Assembly: GCA_964594365.1 (NCBI GenBank)
Contig: CAZQMB010000008.1
Span: 1 to 64,000, forward strand
Direction of reading: 5' to 3'
Origin: CAIUSP01 sp964594365
GTDB taxonomy: Bacteria > Actinomycetota > Thermoleophilia > Solirubrobacterales > 70-9
Length of the DNA: 64,000 nt
Of the stretch, positions 24,887 to 33,341 are shown piece by piece. The notes beneath the pieces are model-generated. The model did not search any database. It was not told where the DNA came from and saw only the letters and a list, made by a program, of their open reading frames with translations. Each line of letters opens with the position of its first letter. The first letter of the stretch is position 1. The position numbers and the translations under genes were made by a program.

Positions 24887-25861
24887 ATGCGGGGGAGGGG
24901 AGCGCGAGTTGCGGTAGCGGCGATCGGGGATCGTTCAGGGCAGGCGACGGTCGAGTGGGTAGGGCTGACCATCTTCTCGGCGTTGGTCATCCTCGCGATG
25001 ATCACCGCCGCACCGGGGCTGTCAGGCGCCAGACTGGCTGGCGAGATCGCCGAGCGCCTCATCTGCGCGGTGCGGCTGCAGGTTCCGTGCAGGCACGATC
25101 CTCAACTGCTCGCGGCCTATGACCCCGAGCTCGCGGGGCTGCTCAGAGAGCACGCGCCACTGATCTCGTACGAGCGTGGAATGCGTTCCCTTCCGGTCGA
25201 CTTCCGGAAGTGCCGCTCGGCCGATTGCGCTGACGGTGCGGCGAAGGGGCTGACTCGGGCTTCACTGCTCGGCAGACCGGTGACCGCTTTCACCCATGTG
25301 GTCGACTGCCGGAGGCCGAACGATCCGGTCCCCGTTCAGGCGGACTGCTCGGGTCCCGGCAGAGGGAACCTGTATCTCCAGTACTGGCTCTATTACCCGG
25401 ACTCGGCGAGCCTCCGGGGGGTTCCCATCGTCGGCAAGCGCGGGTTCCATCTCGACGACTGGGAGAGCTTCCAGGTCAGAGTGGGGCCGGGTGGCGGCGT
25501 GATGTCGAGAGCGAGCTCTCACAACGGTTACAACGGACTGCCGAGCGTCGCAGATTGGGCCTCGGATACTTCGGGGAGGGTCCCAGGCGCCACCTCACTT
25601 CGGCTGCTGGCGGAGCGGCTCGGTCTGAGGGAGAGGAACGGATGGACTCCGGTCTTGCGCTCTCGATCGCTGCTGCTGGTGGCAGGGGGGAGTCACGCAG
25701 GGAGGGCTGGCGGGGCCGACCGGAGGATCCGGTGGACGCCGCCCTCTGCTCTCCGCCTCTCTCCGATCGAGGAATTGTCGGGCGAAGGATCGGACTTCGC
25801 CGTCACCCCACCGTGGCTGAAGCGCGTCTACCGCTCTCCTGAGCACTTCGGAACCGACTGA
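24887..25861 (+). CDS. Exported protein with pilin-like N-terminus and Vps62-like domain
   Basis: The 324-residue protein has a prepilin-type leader. GQATVEWVGLTIF begins at about residue 18, with Glu at position +5 after the Gly, then a 17-residue hydrophobic segment. This matches the class III/TadE-like pilin signal cleaved by prepilin peptidases. The rest (about 90-324) is soluble. YLQYWLYYPD, GFHLDDWESFQVRV and SSHNGY resemble the HxxDWE pattern of Vps62/DUF946-type domains. Six cysteines lie outside the membrane, in CRHDP, CRSADC, DCRR and DCSG. Function unknown. A prepilin peptidase lies at 34535. Confidence 0.7.
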   Translation: MRGRGARVAVAAIGDRSGQATVEWVGLTIFSALVILAMITAAPGLSGARLAGEIAERLICAVRLQVPCRHDPQLLAAYDPELAGLLREHAPLISYERGMRSLPVDFRKCRSADCADGAAKGLTRASLLGRPVTAFTHVVDCRRPNDPVPVQADCSGPGRGNLYLQYWLYYPDSASLRGVPIVGKRGFHLDDWESFQVRVGPGGGVMSRASSHNGYNGLPSVADWASDTSGRVPGATSLRLLAERLGLRERNGWTPVLRSRSLLLVAGGSHAGRAGGADRRIRWTPPSALRLSPIEELSGEGSDFAVTPPWLKRVYRSPEHFGTD

Positions 25862-25885
25862 GGTTGCCCTCGCTACGCTTTCTCC

Positions 25886-27106
25886 ATCGCGCCCGAGGTC
25901 ACATCCACCAAGCGTCGGGATGACATCGCCGGGGCGCTGGAAGAGGCCAGGGAACGGACTCTTCGCCTGGTGGAGCAGCTCGACTCCGAGCAACTGAATC
26001 GTGTCTGGTCACCGATCCTCAGTCCGTTGGTCTGGGACCTCGGTCACATCGCGAACTTCGAGGAACTCTGGCTCGTGCAGCGGGTAGCGGGCAGCGAACC
26101 GCTCGACGGGTCGCTTGGCGACCTCTATGACGCGATCGCCCAGCCACGCACGGTCCGCGGCGAGCTGCCGATCCTCTCTCCGGACGAGGTCTTCCCCTAC
26201 CTTGAACAGGTCCGGGAGCGAACGCTCCGTGTGCTCGAGACGGTCGATCTCGAGCTGGACGCCGAGGATCCTCTGCTCCGTGACGGCTTCGTCTACGAGC
26301 TGATTCTCGCCCATGAGCATCAGCACAACGAGACGATGCTCCAGCTCATGCAGCAGATACCCGGGTACGAACCTCCTGATCTTGGTCCTGCGAGCGCAGC
26401 GCCAGTCGATACCGAGGGACCGACGATGGTGGAGTGCGCGGGTGGGATGGTCGAGATCGGAGCCGGTGCGGAGGGATTCGCCTACGACAACGAGCGCCCC
26501 CAACGCACGATCGAGGTAGAACCTTTCCTGATCGACCGCACTCCGGTGACGAATGCTGACTATCGGTCGTTCATCGAGGAAACCGGCGCCGAGCCGCCGA
26601 TGTACTGGGTTGCCGACGGAGAGAGCACGTGGCATCGCGAGCGTTTCGGGCGAGAAGAGGAGATCCCTCCCGAATCTCCGGTCATCCATGTCTCCCACCC
26701 AGAGGCTGAAGCCTTCGCGGCGTGGGCCGGAAAGCGTCTGCCCACCGAGGTCGAGTGGGAGGCTGCGTCGTCAGGCTCCGATAAGAGGCGGGCCAACCTG
26801 GATCACCTCAACTGGGATGTGGCGCCGGCCGGTTCGTTCGCCAACGGGGCAGCCGACTGCGGTGCCGTCCAGATGCTCGGGGATGTCTGGGAGTGGACTT
26901 CGAGCGAGTTCGAGCCTTATCCAGGCTTCGAGGCCTTCCCCTACGACGAATACTCGAAGGTGCACTACGGGGAGGGCTACAAGGTCCTGCGAGGCGGGGC
27001 CTGGGCGAGTCGGAGGCACACCATTCGCCGGAGCTTCCGCAATTGGGACCTTCCCGAGAGGAAGCAGATTTTCTCCGGCTTCCGATGCGCAAAGGATTCG
27101 GTGTGA
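25886..27106 (+). CDS. egtB: Ergothioneine biosynthesis sulfoxide synthase EgtB
   Basis: The non-heme iron enzyme joins hercynine to cysteine or gamma-glutamylcysteine. The N-terminal DinB-like domain has PLVWDLGHIANFEELW and HEHQHNETMLQ, which supply the three His ligands. The C-terminal sulfatase-modifying (FGE-sulfatase) domain starts near GGMVEIGAG and ends GGAWASRRHTIRRSFRNWDLPERKQIFSGFRCA. The start is unresolved. Coding similarity to mycobacterial EgtB runs upstream of GTG 25970 (EEARERTLRLV), but no ATG, GTG or TTG exists in frame back to the stop at 25859. I therefore draw it from the ATC at 25886. A start at GTG 25970 would give 378 residues. EgtD follows. Confidence 0.88.
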   Translation: MAPEVTSTKRRDDIAGALEEARERTLRLVEQLDSEQLNRVWSPILSPLVWDLGHIANFEELWLVQRVAGSEPLDGSLGDLYDAIAQPRTVRGELPILSPDEVFPYLEQVRERTLRVLETVDLELDAEDPLLRDGFVYELILAHEHQHNETMLQLMQQIPGYEPPDLGPASAAPVDTEGPTMVECAGGMVEIGAGAEGFAYDNERPQRTIEVEPFLIDRTPVTNADYRSFIEETGAEPPMYWVADGESTWHRERFGREEEIPPESPVIHVSHPEAEAFAAWAGKRLPTEVEWEAASSGSDKRRANLDHLNWDVAPAGSFANGAADCGAVQMLGDVWEWTSSEFEPYPGFEAFPYDEYSKVHYGEGYKVLRGGAWASRRHTIRRSFRNWDLPERKQIFSGFRCAKDSV

Positions 27107-27126
27107 GCGGGGTCGAAAGGAGAACG

Positions 27127-28098
27127 ATGTCGGTAGAGATCGCTCTCCCACCATCTGGTTCCGCATCCGGGGTCGCCGCCGATGTCCGCGCCGGCCTGAC
27201 CAAACCGTTCAAGGAGATATCCCCCAGATACTTCTACGACGACCGCGGCTCACAGCTCTTCGAGCGGATCACGGAGCTACCCGAGTACTACCCGACGCGG
27301 TGTGAGAGGCAGATCCTGAGAGACCACTCCGCTGAAATCGCCGAGACCACTGCTGCATCGACTCTCATCGAGCTCGGGTCGGGGTCGGCGGCCAAGTCCC
27401 GCGTCCTCCTCGACGCGATGCGGGATGCCGGAACACTGCGTACCTACTGCCCGGTGGACATATCCGAGGAGATCACCCGTGAGACCGCCGAGATGATCGC
27501 GAGGGAGTACGACGGGGTAGAGGTCAGAGGACTGGTTTGCGATTTCGAGCACGACCTCGAGAGGATTCCGGTGGGTGGACCGAGGCTGATCGCGCTGTTG
27601 GGGGGCACGGTCGGAAACCTACCCCCGCAGCAGCGCTCAGGGTTCCTGCGTCGAGTGGCGAACCTGCTCGACCCGGAGGACTGCTTCTTGCTCGGCGTCG
27701 ATCTGATCAAGGACCCTGCCACCCTCGTTGCCGCCTACGACGATTCTCAGGGAGTCACGGCCGAGTTCAACCGCAACGCGCTGCGGGTCCTTAACGATCG
27801 CTTCGGGGGCGACTTCGACCCGGAGGCATTCGAGCACGTCGCCCAGTGGGATCCCCAGAACCTGTGGATAGAGATGCGCCTCCGATCGTTGCGCGATCAG
27901 CGGGTCAGGCTCGATGACCTCGATCTCGACCTCGACTTCTCGAAGGGCGAGGAGATGCGGACCGAGATCTCGACCAAGTTCGCCAGGGAGGGATTGGAGT
28001 CGATCTTCGCCGAAGCCGACCTCGAGTTGACCGGCTGGTTCTCGAGCAACGGTGACGAGTACGCGCTTGCTCTCGCTCGCAGCTCCCGCCGCACCTGA
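27127..28098 (+). CDS. egtD: L-histidine N(alpha)-methyltransferase EgtD
   Basis: The 323-residue SAM-dependent enzyme trimethylates histidine to hercynine, the first step of ergothioneine synthesis. It shows YFYDDRGSQLFERITELPEYYPTR, SAM site ELGSGSAAK, and GTVGNLPP. The ATG at 27127 follows AAAGGAG by seven bases. A GTG at 27103 that overlaps the egtB stop is the alternative. Length matches the family. EgtA and EgtC are not in the window, which fits the two-gene (cysteine-using) form of the pathway. Confidence 0.93.
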   Translation: MSVEIALPPSGSASGVAADVRAGLTKPFKEISPRYFYDDRGSQLFERITELPEYYPTRCERQILRDHSAEIAETTAASTLIELGSGSAAKSRVLLDAMRDAGTLRTYCPVDISEEITRETAEMIAREYDGVEVRGLVCDFEHDLERIPVGGPRLIALLGGTVGNLPPQQRSGFLRRVANLLDPEDCFLLGVDLIKDPATLVAAYDDSQGVTAEFNRNALRVLNDRFGGDFDPEAFEHVAQWDPQNLWIEMRLRSLRDQRVRLDDLDLDLDFSKGEEMRTEISTKFAREGLESIFAEADLELTGWFSSNGDEYALALARSSRRT

Positions 28099-28107
28099 AC
28101 GGCCCTG

Positions 28108-29049
28108 TCAGGGCGCTAGCGCCTCGATCAGTCCACCCATCCGGTCGGGAGTCGTGATCGGTGTGATCACCGGGCAGGTGATCCCGCCTTCGACGAAGGC
28201 GTCGAGCCGTTCACGTATCGAAGCTGCGTCTCCGAACATGAACGCGTCTGCGATCAGATCCCACGGCGCCTCCTCCGCGGCCTTGGCGCGATCGCCGGCT
28301 TGCCATGCTTCGCACATCGGATCGATCTGGTCGCCGTAGCCGAGCCAGCGGTAGAAGGCTTCGTAGACCGGGACGGTTATGTAGGAGCTGAACATGAATC
28401 GGGCAAGCGGTTCGACCTGTTCGCGTTCTCCCTCCAGACAGAAGAACCGGCAGAGAAGTTCGAACCCCTCAGGCGCCTGCTCCAACTGTGCGGTGACTTG
28501 AGGAAGCCCTGCCAACGGGAGGAAGTTGGTGAAGGCCCCGTCAGCCTTCTCTACCGCGAGTTCGAGCATCTTCCCCCGCAGAGCAGCGAGCACGATGGGA
28601 ACCGGCTGTTCCGGAGCTCGCTCGAGCTTGAAGCCACCCTCGCCTCTCTCGCCGGCGAGCACGGTCCTCAGGTAATCGACCGTCTCCGAGATCTTGGTCA
28701 ACGGTTTTTCGAAGGTCAGCCCATTCCACCCCTCGACGATGCGATCCGACGAGGCTCCGATTCCGAGCACGAAGCGCCCGTTGGTGGCATCGGCTACACC
28801 TGCTGCCTCTTGGGCGAGCAGCGCCCTTCCCCGAGTCATCACGCCTACGACCCCCGTACCGAGGCGCACCTTCTCGGTCATCGCGCCGGCCATGGTGAGT
28901 GGGGTGAAGCCATCGGCGCCGTTGGTCTCGCCAGACCAGAGGTCCGTGTAGCCACTGGCTTCGGCCAATCGCACGAACTCTCCGTGTTGGCTGAGCGACA
29001 ACCCGGGCAGCGGCAGGGTCAGGCCCCATCTTTTCTCTCCGTTTGCCAC
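28108..29049 (-). CDS. LLM class flavin/F420-dependent oxidoreductase
   Basis: The 313-residue luciferase-like TIM-barrel protein has LSQHGEFVRLAEASGYTDLWSGE, GTGVVGVMTRG and FVLGIGASSDRIVEGWNG. This resembles the F420-dependent methylenetetrahydromethanopterin reductase-like subgroup. It converges on egtD with a 9-base gap. Nothing in the sequence fixes the substrate. Confidence 0.85.
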   Translation of the reverse strand: MANGEKRWGLTLPLPGLSLSQHGEFVRLAEASGYTDLWSGETNGADGFTPLTMAGAMTEKVRLGTGVVGVMTRGRALLAQEAAGVADATNGRFVLGIGASSDRIVEGWNGLTFEKPLTKISETVDYLRTVLAGERGEGGFKLERAPEQPVPIVLAALRGKMLELAVEKADGAFTNFLPLAGLPQVTAQLEQAPEGFELLCRFFCLEGEREQVEPLARFMFSSYITVPVYEAFYRWLGYGDQIDPMCEAWQAGDRAKAAEEAPWDLIADAFMFGDAASIRERLDAFVEGGITCPVITPITTPDRMGGLIEALAP

Positions 29050-29126
29050 CCGGCGAGACTACTTCACCCAAAGCAGCGCAAGCGCGAGGGCACACGATCC
29101 GGCCGGGGAAGGTAGAGTCGCAATTG

Positions 29127-29618
29127 GTGGATCCCTCGCGAATCAGCCGTGCGGAGATGACCGCAGTTGTGGCAGGTTTCGTCCTCGTTCTGAGCCTCTT
29201 CCTGCCTTGGTACTCGCTCGGCAGCGGCCCCGATATCGCTCGTGGTCAGGAGCCTGCGGCGTGGGCCTGTGGAATCGGCGACAACTCCTGCACAGCGTTC
29301 GAGACCTTCCAGACCCTGAGGTGGTTCTGGATCATCGTGGGGCTCGCTCCTCTGGTGCTCACATTCCTCGCCGTGCGGGGCCTCGAGACCAGCTGGCCCC
29401 GAGGCGAACTCACGGCGATCATCGGACTGATCGCGTTCGTCCTGATCTTCTTCAACGGATTGATCGACCGGCCATCGGGCCGGGATATACAGATCGGTCT
29501 CACCTGGGGCTACTTCATCGCTCTGCTTTCCTCGTTCACCGTGTTCGCCGCCGGAGCGTGGGGTTCGCTCGACCACGGCGGCGGCGCGCCACGCCGACCA
29601 CCCGGGAGCTTCGGATGA
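29127..29618 (+). CDS. Four-helix membrane protein of unknown function
   Basis: A protein of about 163 residues. It has membrane helices near residues 10-30, 65-85, 95-115 and 125-145 and two Cys in the first outer loop (AWACGIGDNSC). The C-terminal tail is Gly/Pro/Arg-rich. The start is taken as GTG 29127, with TTG 29124 equally possible, after GGGGAAGGTAGAG. It overlaps glpX as ATGA. The family was not recognised. Confidence 0.65.
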   Translation: MDPSRISRAEMTAVVAGFVLVLSLFLPWYSLGSGPDIARGQEPAAWACGIGDNSCTAFETFQTLRWFWIIVGLAPLVLTFLAVRGLETSWPRGELTAIIGLIAFVLIFFNGLIDRPSGRDIQIGLTWGYFIALLSSFTVFAAGAWGSLDHGGGAPRRPPGSFG

Positions 29619-30640
29619 GCCAGGCCGGTGAGGTCATCTCGCATGATCAGCGAAGCGGTGATCGGCCCGACAGGAACCTCGCCCTGGAACTGGTTCGGGT
29701 CACCGAGGCTGCTGCCTTGGCAGCCGCCGGTTGGGTGGGCAGAGGGGACAAGGAAGCCGCGGATCAGGCTGCCGTGGATGCGATGCGACTCTTGCTCGAG
29801 ACCGTCCCGATGGACGGACTGGTGGTGATCGGAGAGGGCGAGAAGGACGAAGCGCCCATGCTCTACAACGGCGAGGAGATAGGAGACGGCAGTCCTCCCG
29901 TGGCCGACATCGCCGTCGACCCGCTCGAGGGAACCACTCTGACGGCTCGGGGCTTCCCTGGCGCCCTTGCGGTGATCGCGCTGGCAGAGCGTGGAACGAT
30001 GTTCGACCCGGGTCCGTGTGTCTACATGGAGAAGCTCGCGTCGGCCCCCAGTCTGGCCGAATGTCTCGATCTCAATATCCCCCTGCCCGAGGTGATCGCC
30101 CGCGTGGCCGAGAAGAAGGGCAGTGGGCCGAACGAGGTGACGGTGATCGTGCTCGATCGGCCACGCCACGAGGAGGCGATCGCGGAGATACGGCAGGCCG
30201 GAGCCCGTATTCGCTTCATCACCGATGGCGATGTCCAGGCGGCTCTGTTGGCCGTCAGCGAAGGGACCGGGGTGGATCTGCTCTGGGGCATTGGCGGAAC
30301 ACCGGAGGGAGTTCTCTCCGCCGCTGCGATCAAGTCGCTCGGAGGCAGGTTCCTGGGAAGGCTGTGGCCCAGAGACGACGGAGAGCGCAAGGCCGCCGAG
30401 GACGCTGGCTACGACCTCTCGAGGGTGCTCGAGACCGATGACCTCGTATCCGGAGACGACGTCTTCTTCGCCGCGACCGGCGTGACCGATGGAGACCTGC
30501 TCGACGGGGTTCGCTATCTGGACGGCCGTGCCACGACCGAGTCGTTGGTGATGCGCTCCAGATCAGGCACCGTACGCAAGGTGGGGGCCACTCATGACAT
30601 CCGCAAGCTTCGAGCTATCACCGGTGGGCGATATGGCTGA
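29615..30640 (+). CDS. glpX: Class II fructose-1,6-bisphosphatase GlpX
   Basis: From ATG 29615 (ATGA overlap with the membrane protein) the product has 341 residues. It carries the GlpX blocks RVTEAAALAAAGWVGRGDK, GEGEKDEAPMLYNGE, DPLEGTTL and WGIGGTPEGVLSAAA. Mg2+-binding Asp/Glu residues in EGEKDE and DPLEGT are present. It converts fructose-1,6-bisphosphate to fructose-6-phosphate in gluconeogenesis, which fits a cell growing on acyl-CoA and propionyl-CoA. The next gene starts in its 3' end (8-nt overlap). Confidence 0.94.
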   Translation: MSQAGEVISHDQRSGDRPDRNLALELVRVTEAAALAAAGWVGRGDKEAADQAAVDAMRLLLETVPMDGLVVIGEGEKDEAPMLYNGEEIGDGSPPVADIAVDPLEGTTLTARGFPGALAVIALAERGTMFDPGPCVYMEKLASAPSLAECLDLNIPLPEVIARVAEKKGSGPNEVTVIVLDRPRHEEAIAEIRQAGARIRFITDGDVQAALLAVSEGTGVDLLWGIGGTPEGVLSAAAIKSLGGRFLGRLWPRDDGERKAAEDAGYDLSRVLETDDLVSGDDVFFAATGVTDGDLLDGVRYLDGRATTESLVMRSRSGTVRKVGATHDIRKLRAITGGRYG

Positions 30641-31565
30641 TCAGACCCAGTCACCGGACGCCGTCGTGGCGGGAGCGACCGGCTACATCGGGCACTTGCT
30701 CTGCCGGGCGCTACTGGACGCTGGACGTTCGGTCAGGGCGCTCGCCCGCGACCCCGATCGTGCACGAGATCTCGAAGAGGAGGGGTGCGAGATCCGAAAG
30801 GCCGACGTACTCGAGCCGGACTCCCTTCCCGCGGCGCTGGAGGGAGCGAAGGTCGCGTACTACCTGGTCCATTCGATGGGCCGCGGTAGCAAGGGGGATT
30901 TCGTCGAACTGGATCGAAAGGCCGCTTTGAACTTCGCGCAGGCTGCGGCAAAGGCCGGCGTGGATCAGATCGTCTATCTCGGGGGCCTCGCATCAGGAGG
31001 CTCCGAGCACCTCGAGTCGCGGCACGCCACCGCTGGTTACCTCGGCTCTGCCGGGGTGCCGGTGACCTACTTCCAGGCCGCAGCGGTGATCGGTGCCGGC
31101 TCGGAGTCCTACCGGACCCTCTACTGGCTGGTCAAGCGTCTGCCCGTCATGGTCACTCCGCGTTGGACCTCCACGCGCACTCAGCCGATTGCGGTCAGAG
31201 ATGTGATTGCGTACCTGGTCTCGACCCCGGAAACCCCTGGGGCGAAAGGACAGGTCATTCAGATCGGGGGTCCCGACGTGACGACCTACGGTGGGATGTT
31301 CTCCGAGCTGGCGTCGGCAATGGGGAAACGGCCACCACTTCAACTCAAGATCCCCTTGCTCACTCCGAAGCTCTCTTCTCACTGGATCGGCTTGGTGACT
31401 CCAGTCGATGCCGGTGTCGCAAAGCCGCTGATCGAAGGCCTGACGGTCGAGACGGTGGTAGATGACCCTGCAGGGATGGCGCTATTCGATGTGTCGCCGA
31501 CCCCGATCACCGAAGCCATGAAGTTGGCGCTGATCGAGCAGGGCGTCGCCCCTGCTCAGTCGTAG
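30633..31565 (+). CDS. NAD(P)-binding (NmrA/atypical SDR) protein
   Basis: The product from ATG 30633 has 310 residues. A Rossmann motif VAGATGYIGHLL lies at its start, followed by ADVLEPDSLPAALEGAKVAYYLVHSMG. This is the NAD(P)H-binding subgroup with a Gln/Asn rather than a Tyr-Lys catalytic pair, often called the NmrA-like or atypical SDR class. It overlaps glpX. An upstream ATG at 30594 would add 13 residues. The enzyme or sensor role is unknown. Confidence 0.78.
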   Translation: MADQTQSPDAVVAGATGYIGHLLCRALLDAGRSVRALARDPDRARDLEEEGCEIRKADVLEPDSLPAALEGAKVAYYLVHSMGRGSKGDFVELDRKAALNFAQAAAKAGVDQIVYLGGLASGGSEHLESRHATAGYLGSAGVPVTYFQAAAVIGAGSESYRTLYWLVKRLPVMVTPRWTSTRTQPIAVRDVIAYLVSTPETPGAKGQVIQIGGPDVTTYGGMFSELASAMGKRPPLQLKIPLLTPKLSSHWIGLVTPVDAGVAKPLIEGLTVETVVDDPAGMALFDVSPTPITEAMKLALIEQGVAPAQS

Positions 31566-32173
31566 GCGCTCTGCCTCTCCGGCCTGAGTTCCGGGAGGTC
31601 GAGGCTCGCCAGTGACCGGAGGAATCCATGTGTCATCCAGCGGTGGAGGCGGGCCTGCGTCTGTCCGTAGAACAAGGCGCCGAATCGGGCTGTCCTGCCT
31701 GATCCTCTGAGCATCGGGTAGAAGTTCGCCACCTCGATTCGGACTCGCACGTGCTCTCGTCCGTCCTCCGCCTCGCCCAATCGTCGAACGTCGAATCGGA
31801 GGAAGCCCCTGCCGCGACCCTCGGGCGCAACCAGCACCCCGCGCTCGATCCGCCAGGTGACCCTGCCGAAGCCCGGTCCCCGATCGAAGTTCGGGGCGCG
31901 GAATCGCAGCAGTGTCAACCTCGGCGAAACCAGCACGACCGATCGGTCATTCGGGCCGTAGACCACCTTGAGTGCGTGGAGGGACCGGGTTTCGAGGAAG
32001 CGCCAGTAGGCTCGGGCGAGGCGCTCGAGGGTCTCGGGTTGCCAGAGATCCTCGAGTTCCGCGCGAGTCAGGCTCACATCGGCCTCCTGAGCCGAGCGCA
32101 GGGGTCCGTCTTCGGTTGTCGCACCCCTGATCGGATCGGGCAGGATCTTCAGTTTCGCCTTGCGCCTAGCCAT
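31556..32173 (-). CDS. Conserved hypothetical protein
   Basis: The 205-residue protein has a basic start (MARRKAKLK) and no membrane helix. The central part (SVVLVSPRLTLLRF ... GRVTWRIERGVLVAP) suggests an SRPBCC-like or DUF2867-like beta fold, but I cannot confirm it. It converges on the NAD(P)-binding gene with a 10-nt overlap and overlaps the YihY gene by 8 nt, so it is probably co-transcribed with YihY. In some genomes such proteins accompany NAD-binding partners, which would fit its neighbour. Confidence 0.6.
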   Translation of the reverse strand: MARRKAKLKILPDPIRGATTEDGPLRSAQEADVSLTRAELEDLWQPETLERLARAYWRFLETRSLHALKVVYGPNDRSVVLVSPRLTLLRFRAPNFDRGPGFGRVTWRIERGVLVAPEGRGRGFLRFDVRRLGEAEDGREHVRVRIEVANFYPMLRGSGRTARFGALFYGQTQARLHRWMTHGFLRSLASLDLPELRPERQSAYD

Positions 32174-33041
32174 GTTGTTGGCTTGTCTCTGCGTCCATCG
32201 GGAGTACGCCGGTGTCGTCCTTCTCGTGTCGAAGAGAGTTCATCACGGCGCCAGCGAGCATCGCCAGGGAGACGAGATAGAACCAGATCAGGACGATCAG
32301 GAAGAGCCCGAGCGTGCCACCGATCTTGCTCAGTTCGGAGTTCTGGAGATAGAGCGGGAAGATGAAGTTGCCGGCGGTCGTGGTGACCGTGAAGAAGAGC
32401 GCGCCGATCCAGATCGAGCGCCAGGGCATGTGCCCTTTCGGTACCAGCCAGTAGACGATCGAGACGATCAGGAAGCTCGAGAGCATCGCGATCAGAAGGA
32501 TCATGATGTTCGCTCCGGTGCCGGCATCGGATAGACCCCACGGCAGATCTCCTGTGGCCGCGTACACGGCGCTCTCGATCGTCGGGATCAGGAGGCTTGC
32601 GAACATCAGGGCGACCACGACGATGAGCATCGCGAGTGAGAACCTCTTCTGCTCAACCCACCCGCGGCACTCGACGTGGTAGATCCTGCAGAAGGCAGTG
32701 TCGACGGCGCCCCAGAACGAACTGCTGATCCAGATCACGCCGAGTGCGCCGATCAAACCGACTGTGGCCGAACTCGCGCGGATCCTGTTCAGGTTCTCCT
32801 GGATCGCTGCCGGGTCGGTATTCGGCAGCAGGATCTGTAGATCCCGCAGGACACTGGCCTCCGCTGCCTCCGAACGCAGGATCTGACCGACCACGAACAG
32901 GATCAAGAGGGTGAACGGGAAAGTGGCGAGGACCAGGTTGTAGGCGATCATCGCCGAGAGACCGGTGATGTTCTCCTTGTAGGCCCTCTGCCAGAAGGCT
33001 TGGAGCCACCTGTTCTCCCAGAATCTCGGAAGGTCCGTCAT
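32166..33041 (-). CDS. YihY/virulence factor BrkB family membrane protein
   Basis: From ATG 33041 the protein has 291 residues and six predicted membrane helices, with the family start AFWQRAYKENITGLSAMIAYNLVLATFPF and a later ISSSFWGAVDTAFCRIYHV. Members were once called ribonuclease BN, but the activity is not theirs. Some are proposed transporters. TTG 33062 is an alternative start. The operator-like repeat at 33096-33111 lies 55 bases upstream and matches the DoxX and HxlR sites. Confidence 0.86.
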   Translation of the reverse strand: MTDLPRFWENRWLQAFWQRAYKENITGLSAMIAYNLVLATFPFTLLILFVVGQILRSEAAEASVLRDLQILLPNTDPAAIQENLNRIRASSATVGLIGALGVIWISSSFWGAVDTAFCRIYHVECRGWVEQKRFSLAMLIVVVALMFASLLIPTIESAVYAATGDLPWGLSDAGTGANIMILLIAMLSSFLIVSIVYWLVPKGHMPWRSIWIGALFFTVTTTAGNFIFPLYLQNSELSKIGGTLGLFLIVLIWFYLVSLAMLAGAVMNSLRHEKDDTGVLPMDAETSQQHG

Positions 33042-33341
33042 CGAGTCGGGCCCTTGGAGCAAGAATGGCTGCTTCGAGTGGTGGCTTCGTTGACTTTACT
33101 TAGTGAAGTAATTACTCTTGATGGTCGCTCGAAGTACCGAGGCCTTCCCGGCAGGGGAGCGCAGGGTGTCTCAGGCGAGGCCTTCGGCTCACATTTGGCC
33201 GTTCGGCGCCTAGGGAGTTGTCGGTTGGAGCGGTTCAATACGTTTGGCAAGCGTCAGGCTGGTGGATTTCTGGCCGACGAAGGACTCAGAGCCGGGTAAC
33301 CGAAAAGACTCCCCGGTGTTTAAGAAACGGACCTAGAGACT
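33042..33341. other. Intergenic region, divergent yihY/rpoD
   Basis: This 300-base stretch separates the divergent yihY and rpoD starts. Only the palindrome at 33096-33111 could be recognised. Bases 33112-33341 should hold the rpoD promoter, but I see no clear -35/-10 pair, tRNA or reading frame there. Confidence 0.6.
33096..33111. promoter_or_regulatory. HxlR-type operator candidate upstream of yihY
   Basis: TTACTT and AAGTAA form a perfect 6-bp inverted repeat with spacer AGTG. The core TTACTTAGTGAA differs from the DoxX and HxlR sites only in the two variable positions. It lies about 55-70 bases before the YihY ATG, at the expected promoter position. Confidence 0.65.

Noticed and set aside
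26893..27126. Upstream extension of EgtD
   Set aside because: It overlaps the FGE-sulfatase end of EgtB in another frame. The ATG at 27127 has a good RBS and the family's normal start.
29207..29614. Upstream extension of glpX
   Set aside because: It lies in another frame of the membrane protein gene. ATG 29615 overlaps that gene's stop and starts the GlpX homology.
33112..33341. Possible tRNA or small RNA before rpoD
   Set aside because: A GGTTCAA-like stretch is present, but no cloverleaf, acceptor stem or CCA end could be formed around it.
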